DNA of 64,000 bases from Sphingomonas adhaesiva (GCF_036946125.1 NZ_JAQIJT010000002.1:1982001-2046000), one strand, 5' to 3'; positions 50,470 through 59,913 are shown, counted from the stretch's first letter. The notes: a model not told the origin generated them from the letters alone. Numbers and translations are program-made.

Positions 50470-52473
50470 TCAGAAATTGCCTACCGCGAGCCCGATTCTC
50501 AGCGTGCGTCCGGGGGCGGGCAGCCCGAGCTGCGGCAGCACCAGGGCGTCACCGATATTGTCGGCGCGGGCGAACAGCTCGATCGCTCGCCCGGCCACCG
50601 CGACGCGCTGTCCCACGCGCAAATTGACCGCGGTCGAGCGCGGCAGCGCCACCAATACGCCGTTCGCGTCGGCCGAATAGGCGCGCCCGGTGTAGAGCAC
50701 CTCCGCCAGCGCGTTGAAGCCGCCGTCCGCGGTATAACCGCCATAGCCGCGCGAGAGGACCGACGGGCGTTCGGCGAGCCGGTTGAGCGTGCCCGGCGCC
50801 GCGCCCTTGCGCCGCACCCTGCTGAAGGTCGCGTTGCCGCCCAGCGACCATCCCGGCGCGGGGCGCCACGCGCCGCCCGCCTCGACCCCTTTCACGGTCG
50901 AGCCCGTCAGGTTGATGCGCTGGCGCAGGCGACCGACGTTGCGCTGGTCGATCGTGCCGTCCAGATCCTGTCCGAAGGCGACCACGAACACCTCGGCATC
51001 GCGCCCGCGCCATTCCGCGGCCATCTCCGCGCTCACGATACGCTCCGGCTGCAGATCGGGGTTGAGCAGGAAGCGGTTGAGCGCCTGCCCGAACAGTTCG
51101 CGCATCGTCGCGGCGCGGATCTTGCGCCCGAGCGCCGCGCGCAGCCGCCAGCCGGACGGCATTTCCCACGCCAGCGCGGCGCGTCCCGTCCAGCCGCCGA
51201 CGGCGGGGATCGCGGGCTTATCGCCGGTAACGAGATAGTCGACGCGGTCGTAGCCGCCCCCGGCCTCCGCGGTCAGCCGCGGCGTCAGCATCACCGCGGC
51301 ATCGCCGCCGAGCGCCCAGTTGCGCTGGCGATAGCGCAGATAGCCCGGCAGGATCGCCGGTGCGGCGCCGCCGGTGAAGGCGATGTCGCGCTGGTCGTGG
51401 ACGGAATCGAGCACATTGCCCGACACGGTCAGGCGCACCGCCTCGCCCGCGGCCTGGCTCAGCAGGGCGCGTGCGCCCCATGTCCGGTCGCGGTTCGCCT
51501 CCTGCGCGTCGCGGCGGTCGTAGGATGCGGTCGTATAGCTGTCGATCACCTGGTCGAAGCGCTGGTGCCAGCCGACCAGCATCAGCGAGGTATCCGGCGT
51601 CAGCGCCAGCCCGGCATTGGCGGATATGAGCGTGTGCCGGACGGTGGGATAGCGCCAGAAGCGTGCGCCGCTGGCGCGATCGCCCTCCGGCGCGATGCCC
51701 TTGCCCGCATCGACGTGGAAGGCGGTGAGCGACAGCGTCCGGCCGGCGCGCTCGGTCGCGAGACGCGCGAAGACGCTCGCCAGATCGCGGTCGGTGTTGG
51801 TACGCAGCCCCTCCGCGGGCTGGGAGTATGGCAGGCGCTCCGCATGCGACAGCGGCTCGCCGCGCCGCGCGGACGCGCCGCCGCCGACGACCAGCGACGT
51901 GTCGCCCGACACCAGCGGCGCGATCGCCTGCACCTCGCGCAGCCGCCCCGATCCGATCAGCCCGCGCGCGACGGTGCCGTCGGGCTCGCGCGGCGAGAAG
52001 CTGACCGCCCCCAGCGCGTTGACGCCGTACAGCGGGGCGAGCGGCGCGACCGCGACGCGCGCGCTGCCCACCAGCGCGGCGGGTAGCAAGCTGAGGTCGA
52101 GGCGATTGTCCCACGGCACGTTGATCGCCGCGCCATCGTAGAACACCGCGACCTGCCGCTCCGCCGCGCCGCGCAGCACCGCGATCGCCTCGCCACGCGA
52201 ATTGACCGGCACGGCGAGCGAGGGCAGCCGGCGCACGATCTCGTCGACGCTGTTCGCCGCGATCGCATCGATCGCGCGCGCGTCGAGCGCGTGGCGCGTC
52301 TCGAACGGGGTGGTCAGCCGGCCGGCCTGTCCCTGGACCACGATGTCGCTGGTGGGGTCGGCGGGGGCATCGGAGGGGGCGTCCGCCGCCGCCCCCGACG
52401 CCGCCAGCACGACGGCGAGCGCCAGCACGCCCGCCGCCACGCGCTCAGTTCGTCTCCGCACCGACCGCCTCAT
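50470..52473 (-). CDS. TonB-dependent receptor-like protein, shorter type
   Basis: 667-residue outer-membrane receptor. It has an Arg-rich n-region and signal peptide ending GAAADA, then DIVVQGQAGRLTTPFE and a plug domain (VDEIVRRLPSLAVPVNSRGEAIAVLRG, GVNALGAVSFSPRE), then barrel strands ending with LRIGLAVGNF. It resembles vitamin/oligopeptide receptors in size (BtuB-like) but no ligand is readable, and no cobalamin riboswitch precedes it. Its ATG at 52473 lies 29 bases inside the upstream BNR-repeat gene, so translation is coupled. The receptor may work with that secreted protein. Confidence 0.88.
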   Translation of the reverse strand: MRRSVRRRTERVAAGVLALAVVLAASGAAADAPSDAPADPTSDIVVQGQAGRLTTPFETRHALDARAIDAIAANSVDEIVRRLPSLAVPVNSRGEAIAVLRGAAERQVAVFYDGAAINVPWDNRLDLSLLPAALVGSARVAVAPLAPLYGVNALGAVSFSPREPDGTVARGLIGSGRLREVQAIAPLVSGDTSLVVGGGASARRGEPLSHAERLPYSQPAEGLRTNTDRDLASVFARLATERAGRTLSLTAFHVDAGKGIAPEGDRASGARFWRYPTVRHTLISANAGLALTPDTSLMLVGWHQRFDQVIDSYTTASYDRRDAQEANRDRTWGARALLSQAAGEAVRLTVSGNVLDSVHDQRDIAFTGGAAPAILPGYLRYRQRNWALGGDAAVMLTPRLTAEAGGGYDRVDYLVTGDKPAIPAVGGWTGRAALAWEMPSGWRLRAALGRKIRAATMRELFGQALNRFLLNPDLQPERIVSAEMAAEWRGRDAEVFVVAFGQDLDGTIDQRNVGRLRQRINLTGSTVKGVEAGGAWRPAPGWSLGGNATFSRVRRKGAAPGTLNRLAERPSVLSRGYGGYTADGGFNALAEVLYTGRAYSADANGVLVALPRSTAVNLRVGQRVAVAGRAIELFARADNIGDALVLPQLGLPAPGRTLRIGLAVGNF

Positions 52474-55400
52474 ATTCCGGCACCGCGGAGGCCAGCTGCG
52501 CGGCGCGATCCGCCGCCAGCTGCGCCTCCGCCGCGAGCGTGACGGGGGCGAGCTTCTGGCGGCGCAGCACGTCGTTGAGCGCGGCGACATCCTCCTGCTT
52601 GATGCGGCTCCACGCGCCCAGCTGCGTGTCGGCGACCGCCTTCAGCTTGGCGAATTCCTCGCGATGCTGCTGCGCGGGGGCGGTGTCGCCCTGTGCGACG
52701 GTGGTCGCCAGCGACGCGAGCATGTTGTTGAGCCGGATCGGATAGTTGAGCGGATCCTGCGAGGCGACGTTCTTCACCTGGATCAGCACGTCCTCGACCG
52801 CGACCGCCTTCGCCTCGACCGCATCGGCGGCGGCGGTGACCTGCGGATCGCGCGAGGCGGTGCGCGCCTCGCCCAGCTGGCGATGGAGCGCGCGCAGCTC
52901 CAGCACCGCGGTGTTGACCAGCGCCAGCTCGCGATTGATCGCCGCGACCAGGTCATATTGCTGCTGCAACTCGGCCTGCGTGACCGACAGGTTGGGGTTG
53001 GGCAGCACGCGGATCGTCTGCGACTGCGTCTTCCCGTCGACGGTCAGCCGCGCGGTATAGGTGCCGGGCACGACGGTCGGGCCGCCGCGCATCGCATGCC
53101 ACACCGACGCCTTGGGCACCGCGACCGCGGCCTCCTCGCGGAAGTCCCAGACGAAGCGGTTGACACCGGCGTGGCGCGTCAGCCCGGCGGGCTTGCGGCT
53201 GCGCGCGCCTTCCTCATCTTCCCCCTCGTCGGGCACCGCCTGGTGCGGCGAGGGATAGGTGCGGATGACGCGACCCGACGCGTCGACGATCTCCAGCTTC
53301 AGGCGGTCGTCGGGCTTCTTGCGCGCGACCGCGGGGGTGACGATCGCCTTGGCGGCGGACGGTGCCTGTTGCGGCGCGGGGTCGATGCCCTTCGCGGCGA
53401 CGGGCTCCGCCTTCGTCTCGGCCTCGCCATCCTTCAGATAGTAATAAAGGATGACACCCTGCGGCGGATTGGCCGCCGTCGGCCCGCCCATCGACGTGCC
53501 GCGCCCTTCGTACAGGATGCGCATCGTGTCGCGCGGGGCGAACAGGTGGAACGGCTTGCGTGCGATCTCGGGCGACCATTGCCGCACCGCGCTCAGATCG
53601 TCGAGCACCCAGAAGGAGCGCCCGTGCGTCGCCACCGCCAGATCGCCCGCCCCCGCGACCGCGAGATCGTGGACCGGGCTGCGCGGCAGCGCCATCTGGA
53701 ACGGCTCCCACCTCGCCCCGCTGTCGAAGGAGACGAAGACCCCGTTCTCGGTCCCGGCATACAGCAGCCCGGGGCGCGCCGGATCGGCGCGGATGACGTG
53801 CAGATAGGCGTCCGCCGGCAGTCCGGCGGTGATCGACGTCCACGTCTCCCCGAAATCGTCGGTGCGAAAGCCGTAGGGCGCGAAGTCGTCGAGCCGGTGG
53901 CGGTCCGCCGCGACGTACATCGTGCCGGGCTTGCGCGGGTCGGGCTCGACCATGTTGACGGTCGCCCATTCCGGCATCGCCCTGGGCGTCACATTCTGCC
54001 AGCTGCCGCCACCGTCGCGGGTCAGATGGATCAGCCCGTCGTCGGTGCCGACCCACAGCAGGTCCTTCTGCACCGGCGATTCGTTGACCGAGAAGATCGT
54101 GTTGTAATATTCGACCCCGGTATTGTCCTTGGTCAGCGGCCCACCCGACGCCACCTGCTTCGACTTGTCGTTGCGCGTCAGGTCGGGCGATATCTGCTTC
54201 CAGCTCTTGCCCTCGTCGGTCGTCTTCCACAGCACTTCGGTGGCGTTGTACAGGACGTTCGGGTCGTGCGGCGAATAGAGGAGCGGCTCGGTCCATTGCG
54301 GACGATGCTCCAGATCCTTCGCCGCCCAGCCCATCGCCTCGTGCGGGAACGGGCCGATCGCGTACAATTGCCCGGTCTTGTGGTCGTAGCGCGTGACCTG
54401 GTTGCCGTAGCTGTTGGCGATCACGACGTCGGGGTTCTTCGGATCGGCGACGACGTAGCCGCTCTCGCCCCCGCCGACCGCCCAGAAGCTCTCCTGCCCG
54501 ATCGGCCCGCGCGTGTTGCCGCTGGCGATCGAGACCGTCGTATTGTCCTGCTGCGCGCCGTAGATGCGGTACGGCACCTGCCGGTCGACCGAGATGTGGT
54601 AGAATTGCGCCGTCGCCTGGTTGGCGCCCGTCGTCCACGACGCGCCGCCGTTGACCGAGACGTTAGCGGCGCCGTCGTTGCCCTCCACCATACGGTCGGT
54701 GTCGGTCGGGTTGATCCACAAAGCGTGATTGTCGCCGTGGAAGGTCGGCATGGTCTTGAACGTCTTGCCCGCGTCGGTCGACTTGTAGGCGCCGGTGTTC
54801 AGGACATAGACCTTGTCCGCGTCCTTCGGGTCCGCGATCACATGCATGTAATACCAGGCGCGCTGGCGGAAATCGCCGCGGTCGCTGATGCGCTGCCACG
54901 ACGCGCCGCCGTCGTCGGTGCGGAACAGCCCACCCTCCTTCGCCTCGATCAGCGCGTAGACCCGCTTGGGGTCCGGCGTCGGCGCGACGCCGATGCGGCC
55001 CAGCAGCCCCTCGGGCAGGCCGCGGCCGGTCTGCTTCTGCCACGTCTCGCCGCCGTCGGTGGAGCGGTACAGGCCGCTGCCGGGGCCGCCGCTCTCCATG
55101 ATCCACGGCTTGCGGTGCGCCTGCCACATGCCGGCCCACAGTACGTTGGGGTTGCCCGGCTCCATCTGCACGTCGATCGCGCCGGTCCTGTCGTCGACGA
55201 AGAGCACGCGCTGCCACGTCTTGCCGCCGTCGCGCGTGCGGAACACGCCGCGTTCCGCATTGTCGCCGAAGGGATGGCCGAGCGCCGCGACGAAGACGGT
55301 GTCCGGATCGGTCGGGTGCACGACCATCCGCCCGATCGCCATCGTGTCGCGCAGCCCGGCGAAGGTCCAGGTCTTGCCCTCGTCGGTCGACTTGTAGACG

Positions 55401-55825
55401 CCGTTGCCGGTGATGACGTTGCCGCGGATATTGGCCTCGCCCGTGCCGACGTAGATCGTCTTCGGATCGGACGGCGCGACCGCCATCGCGCCGATCGACG
55501 GCGACGCCTCGGGCAGCTTGTCCCACAGCGGCTTCCAGCTGTTGCCGCCGTCGTCGGTGCGCCACACGCCCCCGCCCGACGCGCCCATGTAATAGGTGTC
55601 CGGCTTCTGCACGACGCCCGCCACCGCGCTGACGCGCCCGCCGCGGAACGGCCCGATCAGGCGATATTGCATCCCCGCGAACCGGCTCGCCTCCGCCTTC
55701 CGCGCAGCTTCGGCAGGGGCGCGCGACTTTACGGCGGGGGCGGCCCATGCGGCGGGGGCGAGCCCCTGCCCGGCGAGCAGCGTGCCCGCCAGCAGGAGGG
55801 CGATCGTCTGGCGCGTCATCATCAT
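52445..55825 (-). CDS. large secreted BNR/VPS10-type beta-propeller protein
   Basis: 1126-residue exported protein, signal peptide about 1-28. Residues ~45-750 contain many Asp-box/BNR repeats (RTDDGGNSWKPL, KSTDEGKTW, RTRDGGKTWQRV, RTDDFGETWTS). These build one or two beta-propellers of the sortilin/VPS10 or xyloglucanase-like kind. A C-terminal part (~870-1120) has a beta domain (YTARLTVDGKTQSQTIRVLPNP) and helices. No clear catalytic residues are assigned; these proteins are often mislabelled glycosyl hydrolases. Three tandem ATGs open the gene, and the AAGGGG site favours the second or third. It overlaps the following TonB receptor gene. Confidence 0.88.
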   Translation of the reverse strand: MMMTRQTIALLLAGTLLAGQGLAPAAWAAPAVKSRAPAEAARKAEASRFAGMQYRLIGPFRGGRVSAVAGVVQKPDTYYMGASGGGVWRTDDGGNSWKPLWDKLPEASPSIGAMAVAPSDPKTIYVGTGEANIRGNVITGNGVYKSTDEGKTWTFAGLRDTMAIGRMVVHPTDPDTVFVAALGHPFGDNAERGVFRTRDGGKTWQRVLFVDDRTGAIDVQMEPGNPNVLWAGMWQAHRKPWIMESGGPGSGLYRSTDGGETWQKQTGRGLPEGLLGRIGVAPTPDPKRVYALIEAKEGGLFRTDDGGASWQRISDRGDFRQRAWYYMHVIADPKDADKVYVLNTGAYKSTDAGKTFKTMPTFHGDNHALWINPTDTDRMVEGNDGAANVSVNGGASWTTGANQATAQFYHISVDRQVPYRIYGAQQDNTTVSIASGNTRGPIGQESFWAVGGGESGYVVADPKNPDVVIANSYGNQVTRYDHKTGQLYAIGPFPHEAMGWAAKDLEHRPQWTEPLLYSPHDPNVLYNATEVLWKTTDEGKSWKQISPDLTRNDKSKQVASGGPLTKDNTGVEYYNTIFSVNESPVQKDLLWVGTDDGLIHLTRDGGGSWQNVTPRAMPEWATVNMVEPDPRKPGTMYVAADRHRLDDFAPYGFRTDDFGETWTSITAGLPADAYLHVIRADPARPGLLYAGTENGVFVSFDSGARWEPFQMALPRSPVHDLAVAGAGDLAVATHGRSFWVLDDLSAVRQWSPEIARKPFHLFAPRDTMRILYEGRGTSMGGPTAANPPQGVILYYYLKDGEAETKAEPVAAKGIDPAPQQAPSAAKAIVTPAVARKKPDDRLKLEIVDASGRVIRTYPSPHQAVPDEGEDEEGARSRKPAGLTRHAGVNRFVWDFREEAAVAVPKASVWHAMRGGPTVVPGTYTARLTVDGKTQSQTIRVLPNPNLSVTQAELQQQYDLVAAINRELALVNTAVLELRALHRQLGEARTASRDPQVTAAADAVEAKAVAVEDVLIQVKNVASQDPLNYPIRLNNMLASLATTVAQGDTAPAQQHREEFAKLKAVADTQLGAWSRIKQEDVAALNDVLRRQKLAPVTLAAEAQLAADRAAQLASAVPEYEAVGAETN

Positions 55826-55873
55826 TTCCCCTTTTCACGCAGCATGTTGAGCACGTTGCAGCAGCGGCCCCGT

Positions 55874-55890
55874 CGTGCGTATGACGCACG
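55874..55890. promoter_or_regulatory. palindromic operator candidate between lrp-type and BNR genes
   Basis: Perfect inverted repeat CGTGCGT-ATG-ACGCACG, 33 bases before the regulator start and 48 bases before the BNR-gene start. Lrp/AsnC proteins often bind such palindromes in the divergent region next to their own gene, so this may be its site. Inference from position and symmetry only. Confidence 0.45.
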
Positions 55891-55923
55891 TCCGATCCCC
55901 AGCCTCAGCCGGAAAGTGCGACC

Positions 55924-56385
55924 ATGAAGGCCAAGCTCGATTCCTTCGATACGCGCATCCTGCGGATCCTGACGACGCAGGGGCGGATGACGTGGCGCGA
56001 TCTGGCCGACGAAATCGGGCTGTCGCTGACCCCGACGCTGCGGCGCGTGCGCTGGCTGGAGAGCGAGGGCTATATCCTGGGCTATGGCGCGCGGCTGGAC
56101 GAGGCGCGGCTGGGCGGCGCGCTGGAGGCGCTGGTGACGGTGACGCTGGAGCGCCAGTCGGAGGAAGCGCTGACGCTGTTCGAGCAGGCGATCGGCGACG
56201 TGGGCGAGATCACCGACTGCTATCAGGTGACCGGGCAGGACGATTACGTGCTGCGCGTGGTGGTCAGCGACCTGACGCATTACCAGGCCACGATCATGGC
56301 ATTGTCGCGCATCCCGATGCTGGCGCGGATCAATTCCAGTTTCGTGCTGAAGACCGTCATGCGCCGCAGCACGCAGGTGCTGTAG
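55924..56385 (+). CDS. Lrp/AsnC-family transcriptional regulator
   Basis: 153-residue regulator: N-terminal winged helix-turn-helix (LDSFDTRILRILTTQGRMTW, then LADEIGLSLTPTLRRVRWLE) and a C-terminal RAM ligand domain (ALVTVTLERQ, with EITDCYQVTGQDDYVLRVVV). Such regulators sense amino acids and act locally or globally. It starts MKAKLDSFD, the usual length. It is divergently placed to the BNR-protein/TonB-receptor operon with 98 bases between and a perfect palindrome in the gap, so it most likely controls that operon. The effector is unknown. Confidence 0.92.
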   Translation: MKAKLDSFDTRILRILTTQGRMTWRDLADEIGLSLTPTLRRVRWLESEGYILGYGARLDEARLGGALEALVTVTLERQSEEALTLFEQAIGDVGEITDCYQVTGQDDYVLRVVVSDLTHYQATIMALSRIPMLARINSSFVLKTVMRRSTQVL

Positions 56386-56629
56386 GCCGCCCCTCCCCGC
56401 CCGTCATGCCGGCCTCCCTTTCTCTTGCGGAGGCTAACGCGGCATCGCCGGGCGTGTCTTGCCAAAATCACGCTCGTCCAGCGGCCCGACTTGGTAGAAA
56501 GTCGTTGGTTTCGCACGGATGTTGGTTCGATCGACGCACCGATCCACCAGCGGCGACCCCGCGGCACGCCGCCGGCCGTTTACGAAATGTGAACGCCGAT
56601 GCGCGATGGCAGGCTCAAGGAGGCCTTGC

Positions 56630-57301
56630 TTGTCGTATCTGCGCCGGATCGTATCCGCAGGAAATGTCGCTCGCCGGTTCGGCAGGAAACTGTCGGAGGA
56701 TCGGGGTGGCACGGCTGCGCTCGAATTCGCGCTGGTCGGCCCGGCGCTGATCGCGCTGCTGCTCGCGATCCTGTACACGATGCTGATCTATCTGGCGCAG
56801 CAGATGCTGGAGACGACCGCGCAGAGCGCCGGACGCCTGTTGCTGACCGGCGCGGCGCAGACGACGACGCTGGCCAACGGCCGCGTCGGCATGAACGCCG
56901 CCGATTTCAAGGATGCGATCTGCAACGGCTATGCCGGCACCGCCGCCAATGGCCAGGCGGTCCGCGTGGCCTCGCTGATGCCGCCGATGCTCACCTGCTC
57001 GCGGCTGACCGTCAACGTCACCACCGCCAATGCCTATACCACCGGCGGGCTGGCGGCGCCGAACTTCATCTATGACAGCAACGGCAACGTGACCTCGACC
57101 GGGACCGGCTACAGCCCCCAGTCCGGCGGCAGCGGCAAGGGCAAGATCGTCGTCCTGCAACTCATCTACCTGTGGCCCACGGGCAAGGGGCCGCTGGGCG
57201 TCAACCTGGCCAATCAGCCCAATTCCAACCGCAAGCTGGTCGCCACGTCGGTGTTCACGACGGAGGATTTCTCATGCAACGCAGCGCAGGCGTCGTGCTG
57301 A
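56630..57301 (+). CDS. TadE-like pseudopilin protein 1
   Basis: 223-residue protein with a short cytoplasmic lead, then the TadE signature: RGGTAALEFALVGPALIALLLAIL, a Glu-containing prepilin-like segment in one transmembrane helix. The rest is a periplasmic domain with Cys residues (AICNG, LTCSR, FSCNAAQASC). TadE proteins are minor pseudopilins of Flp/Tad pili. The start is taken as TTG at 56630 because a perfect AAGGAGG ribosome site lies six bases upstream. The ATG at 56606 has no such site and would add residues unlike the family. It overlaps the next gene by 28 bases. Confidence 0.8.
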   Translation: MSYLRRIVSAGNVARRFGRKLSEDRGGTAALEFALVGPALIALLLAILYTMLIYLAQQMLETTAQSAGRLLLTGAAQTTTLANGRVGMNAADFKDAICNGYAGTAANGQAVRVASLMPPMLTCSRLTVNVTTANAYTTGGLAAPNFIYDSNGNVTSTGTGYSPQSGGSGKGKIVVLQLIYLWPTGKGPLGVNLANQPNSNRKLVATSVFTTEDFSCNAAQASC

Positions 57302-57969
57302 GGCGGGCCGCCACCGACGCGCGCGGCACGGCGCTGGTCGAGTTCGCGCTGTGCCTGCCGGTCCTGATCCTGCTGTACACCGGCGGATGCTGCGTGTCGG
57401 ACATGCTGGCCGCCAGCCGCAAGGTGACGATCGCGACGCGGTCGCTGGTCGACCTCACCAGCCGTTCGCTGTCGCCCTCGATCGTCTATAACGATCCGGG
57501 CAGCATCAACGGCCGATCCTATCTGAGCGCCAGCGCGGTCGTCCTGTCGCCATACAAGCTCGACAAGGCGTCGCAGGAGGTGTCGCTGGTGCGCGTGTGC
57601 GACGCGACCCACGCCTATGTCCTGTGGACGCAGGCGCAGACGCAGAACGCCGATGGCAGCACGACGACCCCGGTCGCCTCGAGCGTGACCGCCGGCACGC
57701 TGCCGAAAAGCGAGACGCAGTCGGCCGCCAACGTGATCCCGGTCCCGGCGAACATGATAAGTACGGGCATGATCCCGGTATCCCCCGACGGGTCGAACGT
57801 GTGCGGCAATCTGGCGCCGGGGACCAGCACGAAGACCCAGGTCGGGACCGCCGGCGGCTGGCTCTACATGGGCACGGTCCGATACGACTTCACCCCCTCG
57901 GTCAGCTTCGTCCCCATCGCGACGACGCGCATGACCCACACCCTCTTCATGACCCCCCGCCTCTTCTAG
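57274..57969 (+). CDS. TadE/TadG-like pseudopilin protein 2
   Basis: 231-residue TadE-like protein. RGTALVEFALCLPVLILLYTGG is the prepilin-like transmembrane helix with the conserved glutamate; a periplasmic domain follows with SRKVTIATRSLVDLTSRS and a Thr/Ser-rich middle, ending MTHTLFMTPRLF. The ATG at 57274 has GGAGGA six bases upstream. It overlaps the 3' end of the first TadE-like gene and is 11 bases from the TadG-like gene, so the three form one operon. No assembly ATPase (TadA) or secretin is in the window. Confidence 0.8.
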   Translation: MQRSAGVVLRRAATDARGTALVEFALCLPVLILLYTGGCCVSDMLAASRKVTIATRSLVDLTSRSLSPSIVYNDPGSINGRSYLSASAVVLSPYKLDKASQEVSLVRVCDATHAYVLWTQAQTQNADGSTTTPVASSVTAGTLPKSETQSAANVIPVPANMISTGMIPVSPDGSNVCGNLAPGTSTKTQVGTAGGWLYMGTVRYDFTPSVSFVPIATTRMTHTLFMTPRLF

Positions 57970-57980
57970 GTGCCCGACCG

Positions 57981-59828
57981 ATGACGACGACCTCCCGTTT
58001 GCTCGCCACGCGCTCGCTGCTGGGCACGACCGCCCGCCGGCTGGCGTCCGACCGACGCGGCGGCGCGATGCTGCTCACCGCCTTCGCGATGGTGCCGCTC
58101 ACCTTCGCGGTCGGGTTCGGCGTCGATTATTCGCGCGCGATGAGCCTGCAGACGCACCTGAACGCCGCCGCCGACGCCGCCGCGCTGGCCGCGGTGTCGC
58201 CGTCGATGATCCTGCAGGACGAGGGGGCATCCGCGAAGGCGGCGGAGGCGATCTTCCGCGCGCAGGCCGCGCTGGTCGACGGCTTTCAGGGACTGGAACC
58301 CAGGGTCACCGTCGCTCCGGACAATTCGGGCGGCAACGGCGCGCTGGGCTATCTGCGCAAGGCGACCGTTTCCTACACGGTCCAGTCGGTCAACGCGTTC
58401 GGCGGCATCCTGGGCGCGCGCACGATGACCGTGACCGGCACGTCCAGCGCCAGCGCGGCGCAGCCGCCCAACGTCGATTTCTATCTGGCGATGGACAATT
58501 CGCCGTCGATGCTGCTGCCGGCGACGTCGGACGGGATCAGCAAGATCCTGGCGGCCACGGCGATGGTCGAGAGCACCCCCGACGCCAACCTGGGAAAACA
58601 GTGCGCCTTCGCGTGTCATGCCATGATCGCGAAGGACGACGGCATCTATGTGATGGACCCGCAGTATCGCCATATCCTGCTGCCGGTATCGGGCGGCGAC
58701 TTCTACCGCTGGGACAAGCCGAACAACCTGCTGTACGATGCCTCCGGGAACCCGATGGCGTCGTCGACGGCCAAGCAAAGCAACACCGTGCAGACGACGA
58801 GCAACGGTTGCAACTACAACACGACCACGACGACGTGGAGCGTCACGACCTATTCGGTTACCGAAAATCGTTCCGGACCCGCCGCGGTCGTCACGAAGAC
58901 GGTGACGCCCTACACGTCGGTGAAGTCGGTTCCCCGGCGGCGGAATTGCGGCACGACGTCCGACACGGGCGACACGAAAGGGACGCAAAGCACCTCCACG
59001 TTCAACGGCTATTGGGCCGATGGCTATTGGCTGACGCACAATTACGGCCGGCTGTTCAACAACGCGTCCAGCATCGCGCTGCGCAAGGACGACATGGTCG
59101 CCGCCGCGACGCAGCTGATCCCGTTCGCCAGCAATCAGGCATCGCAGTACAACGTCACCTACCGCGCGCAGATGTTTTCGTTCGACTGGATCAAACCCGG
59201 CAACACGTCGTCGGTGAATCAGCTGAACGACCTCACCAACGTATCCCAATACGGCAGCGGTTTCTCGGCAGCCTCGCTCTTTCCGGCAGACGATTACTGG
59301 TGGAAGAACGGGCAGCCGACCAGTTCGACCAACAACGACGACAGGGCGACCGACGTCATCAACATGCTCGGCGTGATGAAGGACAAGATTCCCACGGCGG
59401 GGACGGGTGCGCCCAGGGACACGCCGCAGAAGATCCTGTTCATCATCACCGACGGCATGCTGGATCAGCCGAATGGCGGCGGCCGCTACTTCGGCCCGAT
59501 GCGTAGCAACGAGCAGACCCAGTGCACCGCGATCAAGGCCAAGGGGATCAAGATCGCGATCCTGTACACGCAGTACCTGCCCGAATCGCTCGTCGGCGAC
59601 GGCTGGTCGCAGAGCAACGTCGCTCCGTTCCTGCCGCCGCCGCCGCCATCGTACCCCAGGGGCAATCCGGGCAGTTCCGACCAGGTCCTGACCGCGCTGC
59701 AACGCTGCGCCTCGCCCGGCACGAGCGGATCGCCGCTGGTGCAGGTCGTGACCGCCGACGACAATATCGGGGCGGCGCTGCGCAACCTGTTCTCCACCGC
59801 GCTCCAGACCGCGCGACTGGTGCGATGA
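57981..59828 (+). CDS. TadG-like pilus-associated protein with von Willebrand A-type domain
   Basis: 615-residue protein. An N-terminal Tad helix (DRRGGAMLLTAFAMVPLTFAV) is followed by YSRAMSLQTHLNAAADAAALAA, the Tad_N pattern. A vWA-type domain starts FYLAMDNSPSM, which carries the D-x-S-x-S metal site, and later LFIITDGMLDQ. A Thr/Asn-rich insertion bounded by cysteines (CNYNTTTTTW ... RRNCGTT, ~275-335) is unusual. The product is expected to be membrane-anchored and exposed. Last gene of the three-gene cluster; a hairpin lies after the stop. Confidence 0.82.
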   Translation: MTTTSRLLATRSLLGTTARRLASDRRGGAMLLTAFAMVPLTFAVGFGVDYSRAMSLQTHLNAAADAAALAAVSPSMILQDEGASAKAAEAIFRAQAALVDGFQGLEPRVTVAPDNSGGNGALGYLRKATVSYTVQSVNAFGGILGARTMTVTGTSSASAAQPPNVDFYLAMDNSPSMLLPATSDGISKILAATAMVESTPDANLGKQCAFACHAMIAKDDGIYVMDPQYRHILLPVSGGDFYRWDKPNNLLYDASGNPMASSTAKQSNTVQTTSNGCNYNTTTTTWSVTTYSVTENRSGPAAVVTKTVTPYTSVKSVPRRRNCGTTSDTGDTKGTQSTSTFNGYWADGYWLTHNYGRLFNNASSIALRKDDMVAAATQLIPFASNQASQYNVTYRAQMFSFDWIKPGNTSSVNQLNDLTNVSQYGSGFSAASLFPADDYWWKNGQPTSSTNNDDRATDVINMLGVMKDKIPTAGTGAPRDTPQKILFIITDGMLDQPNGGGRYFGPMRSNEQTQCTAIKAKGIKIAILYTQYLPESLVGDGWSQSNVAPFLPPPPPSYPRGNPGSSDQVLTALQRCASPGTSGSPLVQVVTADDNIGAALRNLFSTALQTARLVR

Positions 59829-59864
59829 GCTGATCCGGGCGCGCTGCCGACCCACCTTGGCATG

Positions 59865-59913
59865 ATCGGTACGGGCGAGGCGGCGCGTTCCGCTTGCCTC
59901 CGCCCGAACCGAT
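59865..59913. terminator. imperfect hairpin between the Tad-like and cytochrome operons
   Basis: Thirteen-base arms ATCGGTACGGGCG and CGCCCGAACCGAT pair with one mismatch around a 23-base loop. No T-run follows. It lies 36 bases after the TadG-like stop and 35 before the cytochrome start, so it may be a weak terminator or part of the cytochrome leader. Confidence 0.4.

Noticed and set aside
50470..52473. Vitamin B12 receptor BtuB under a cobalamin riboswitch
   Set aside because: Size is similar, but the gene starts inside the upstream coding region and there is no leader or cobalamin gene nearby.
52445..55825. Glycoside hydrolase or sialidase
   Set aside because: Asp-box repeats are clear, but I could not identify catalytic residues of either enzyme class, so only a beta-propeller call is given.
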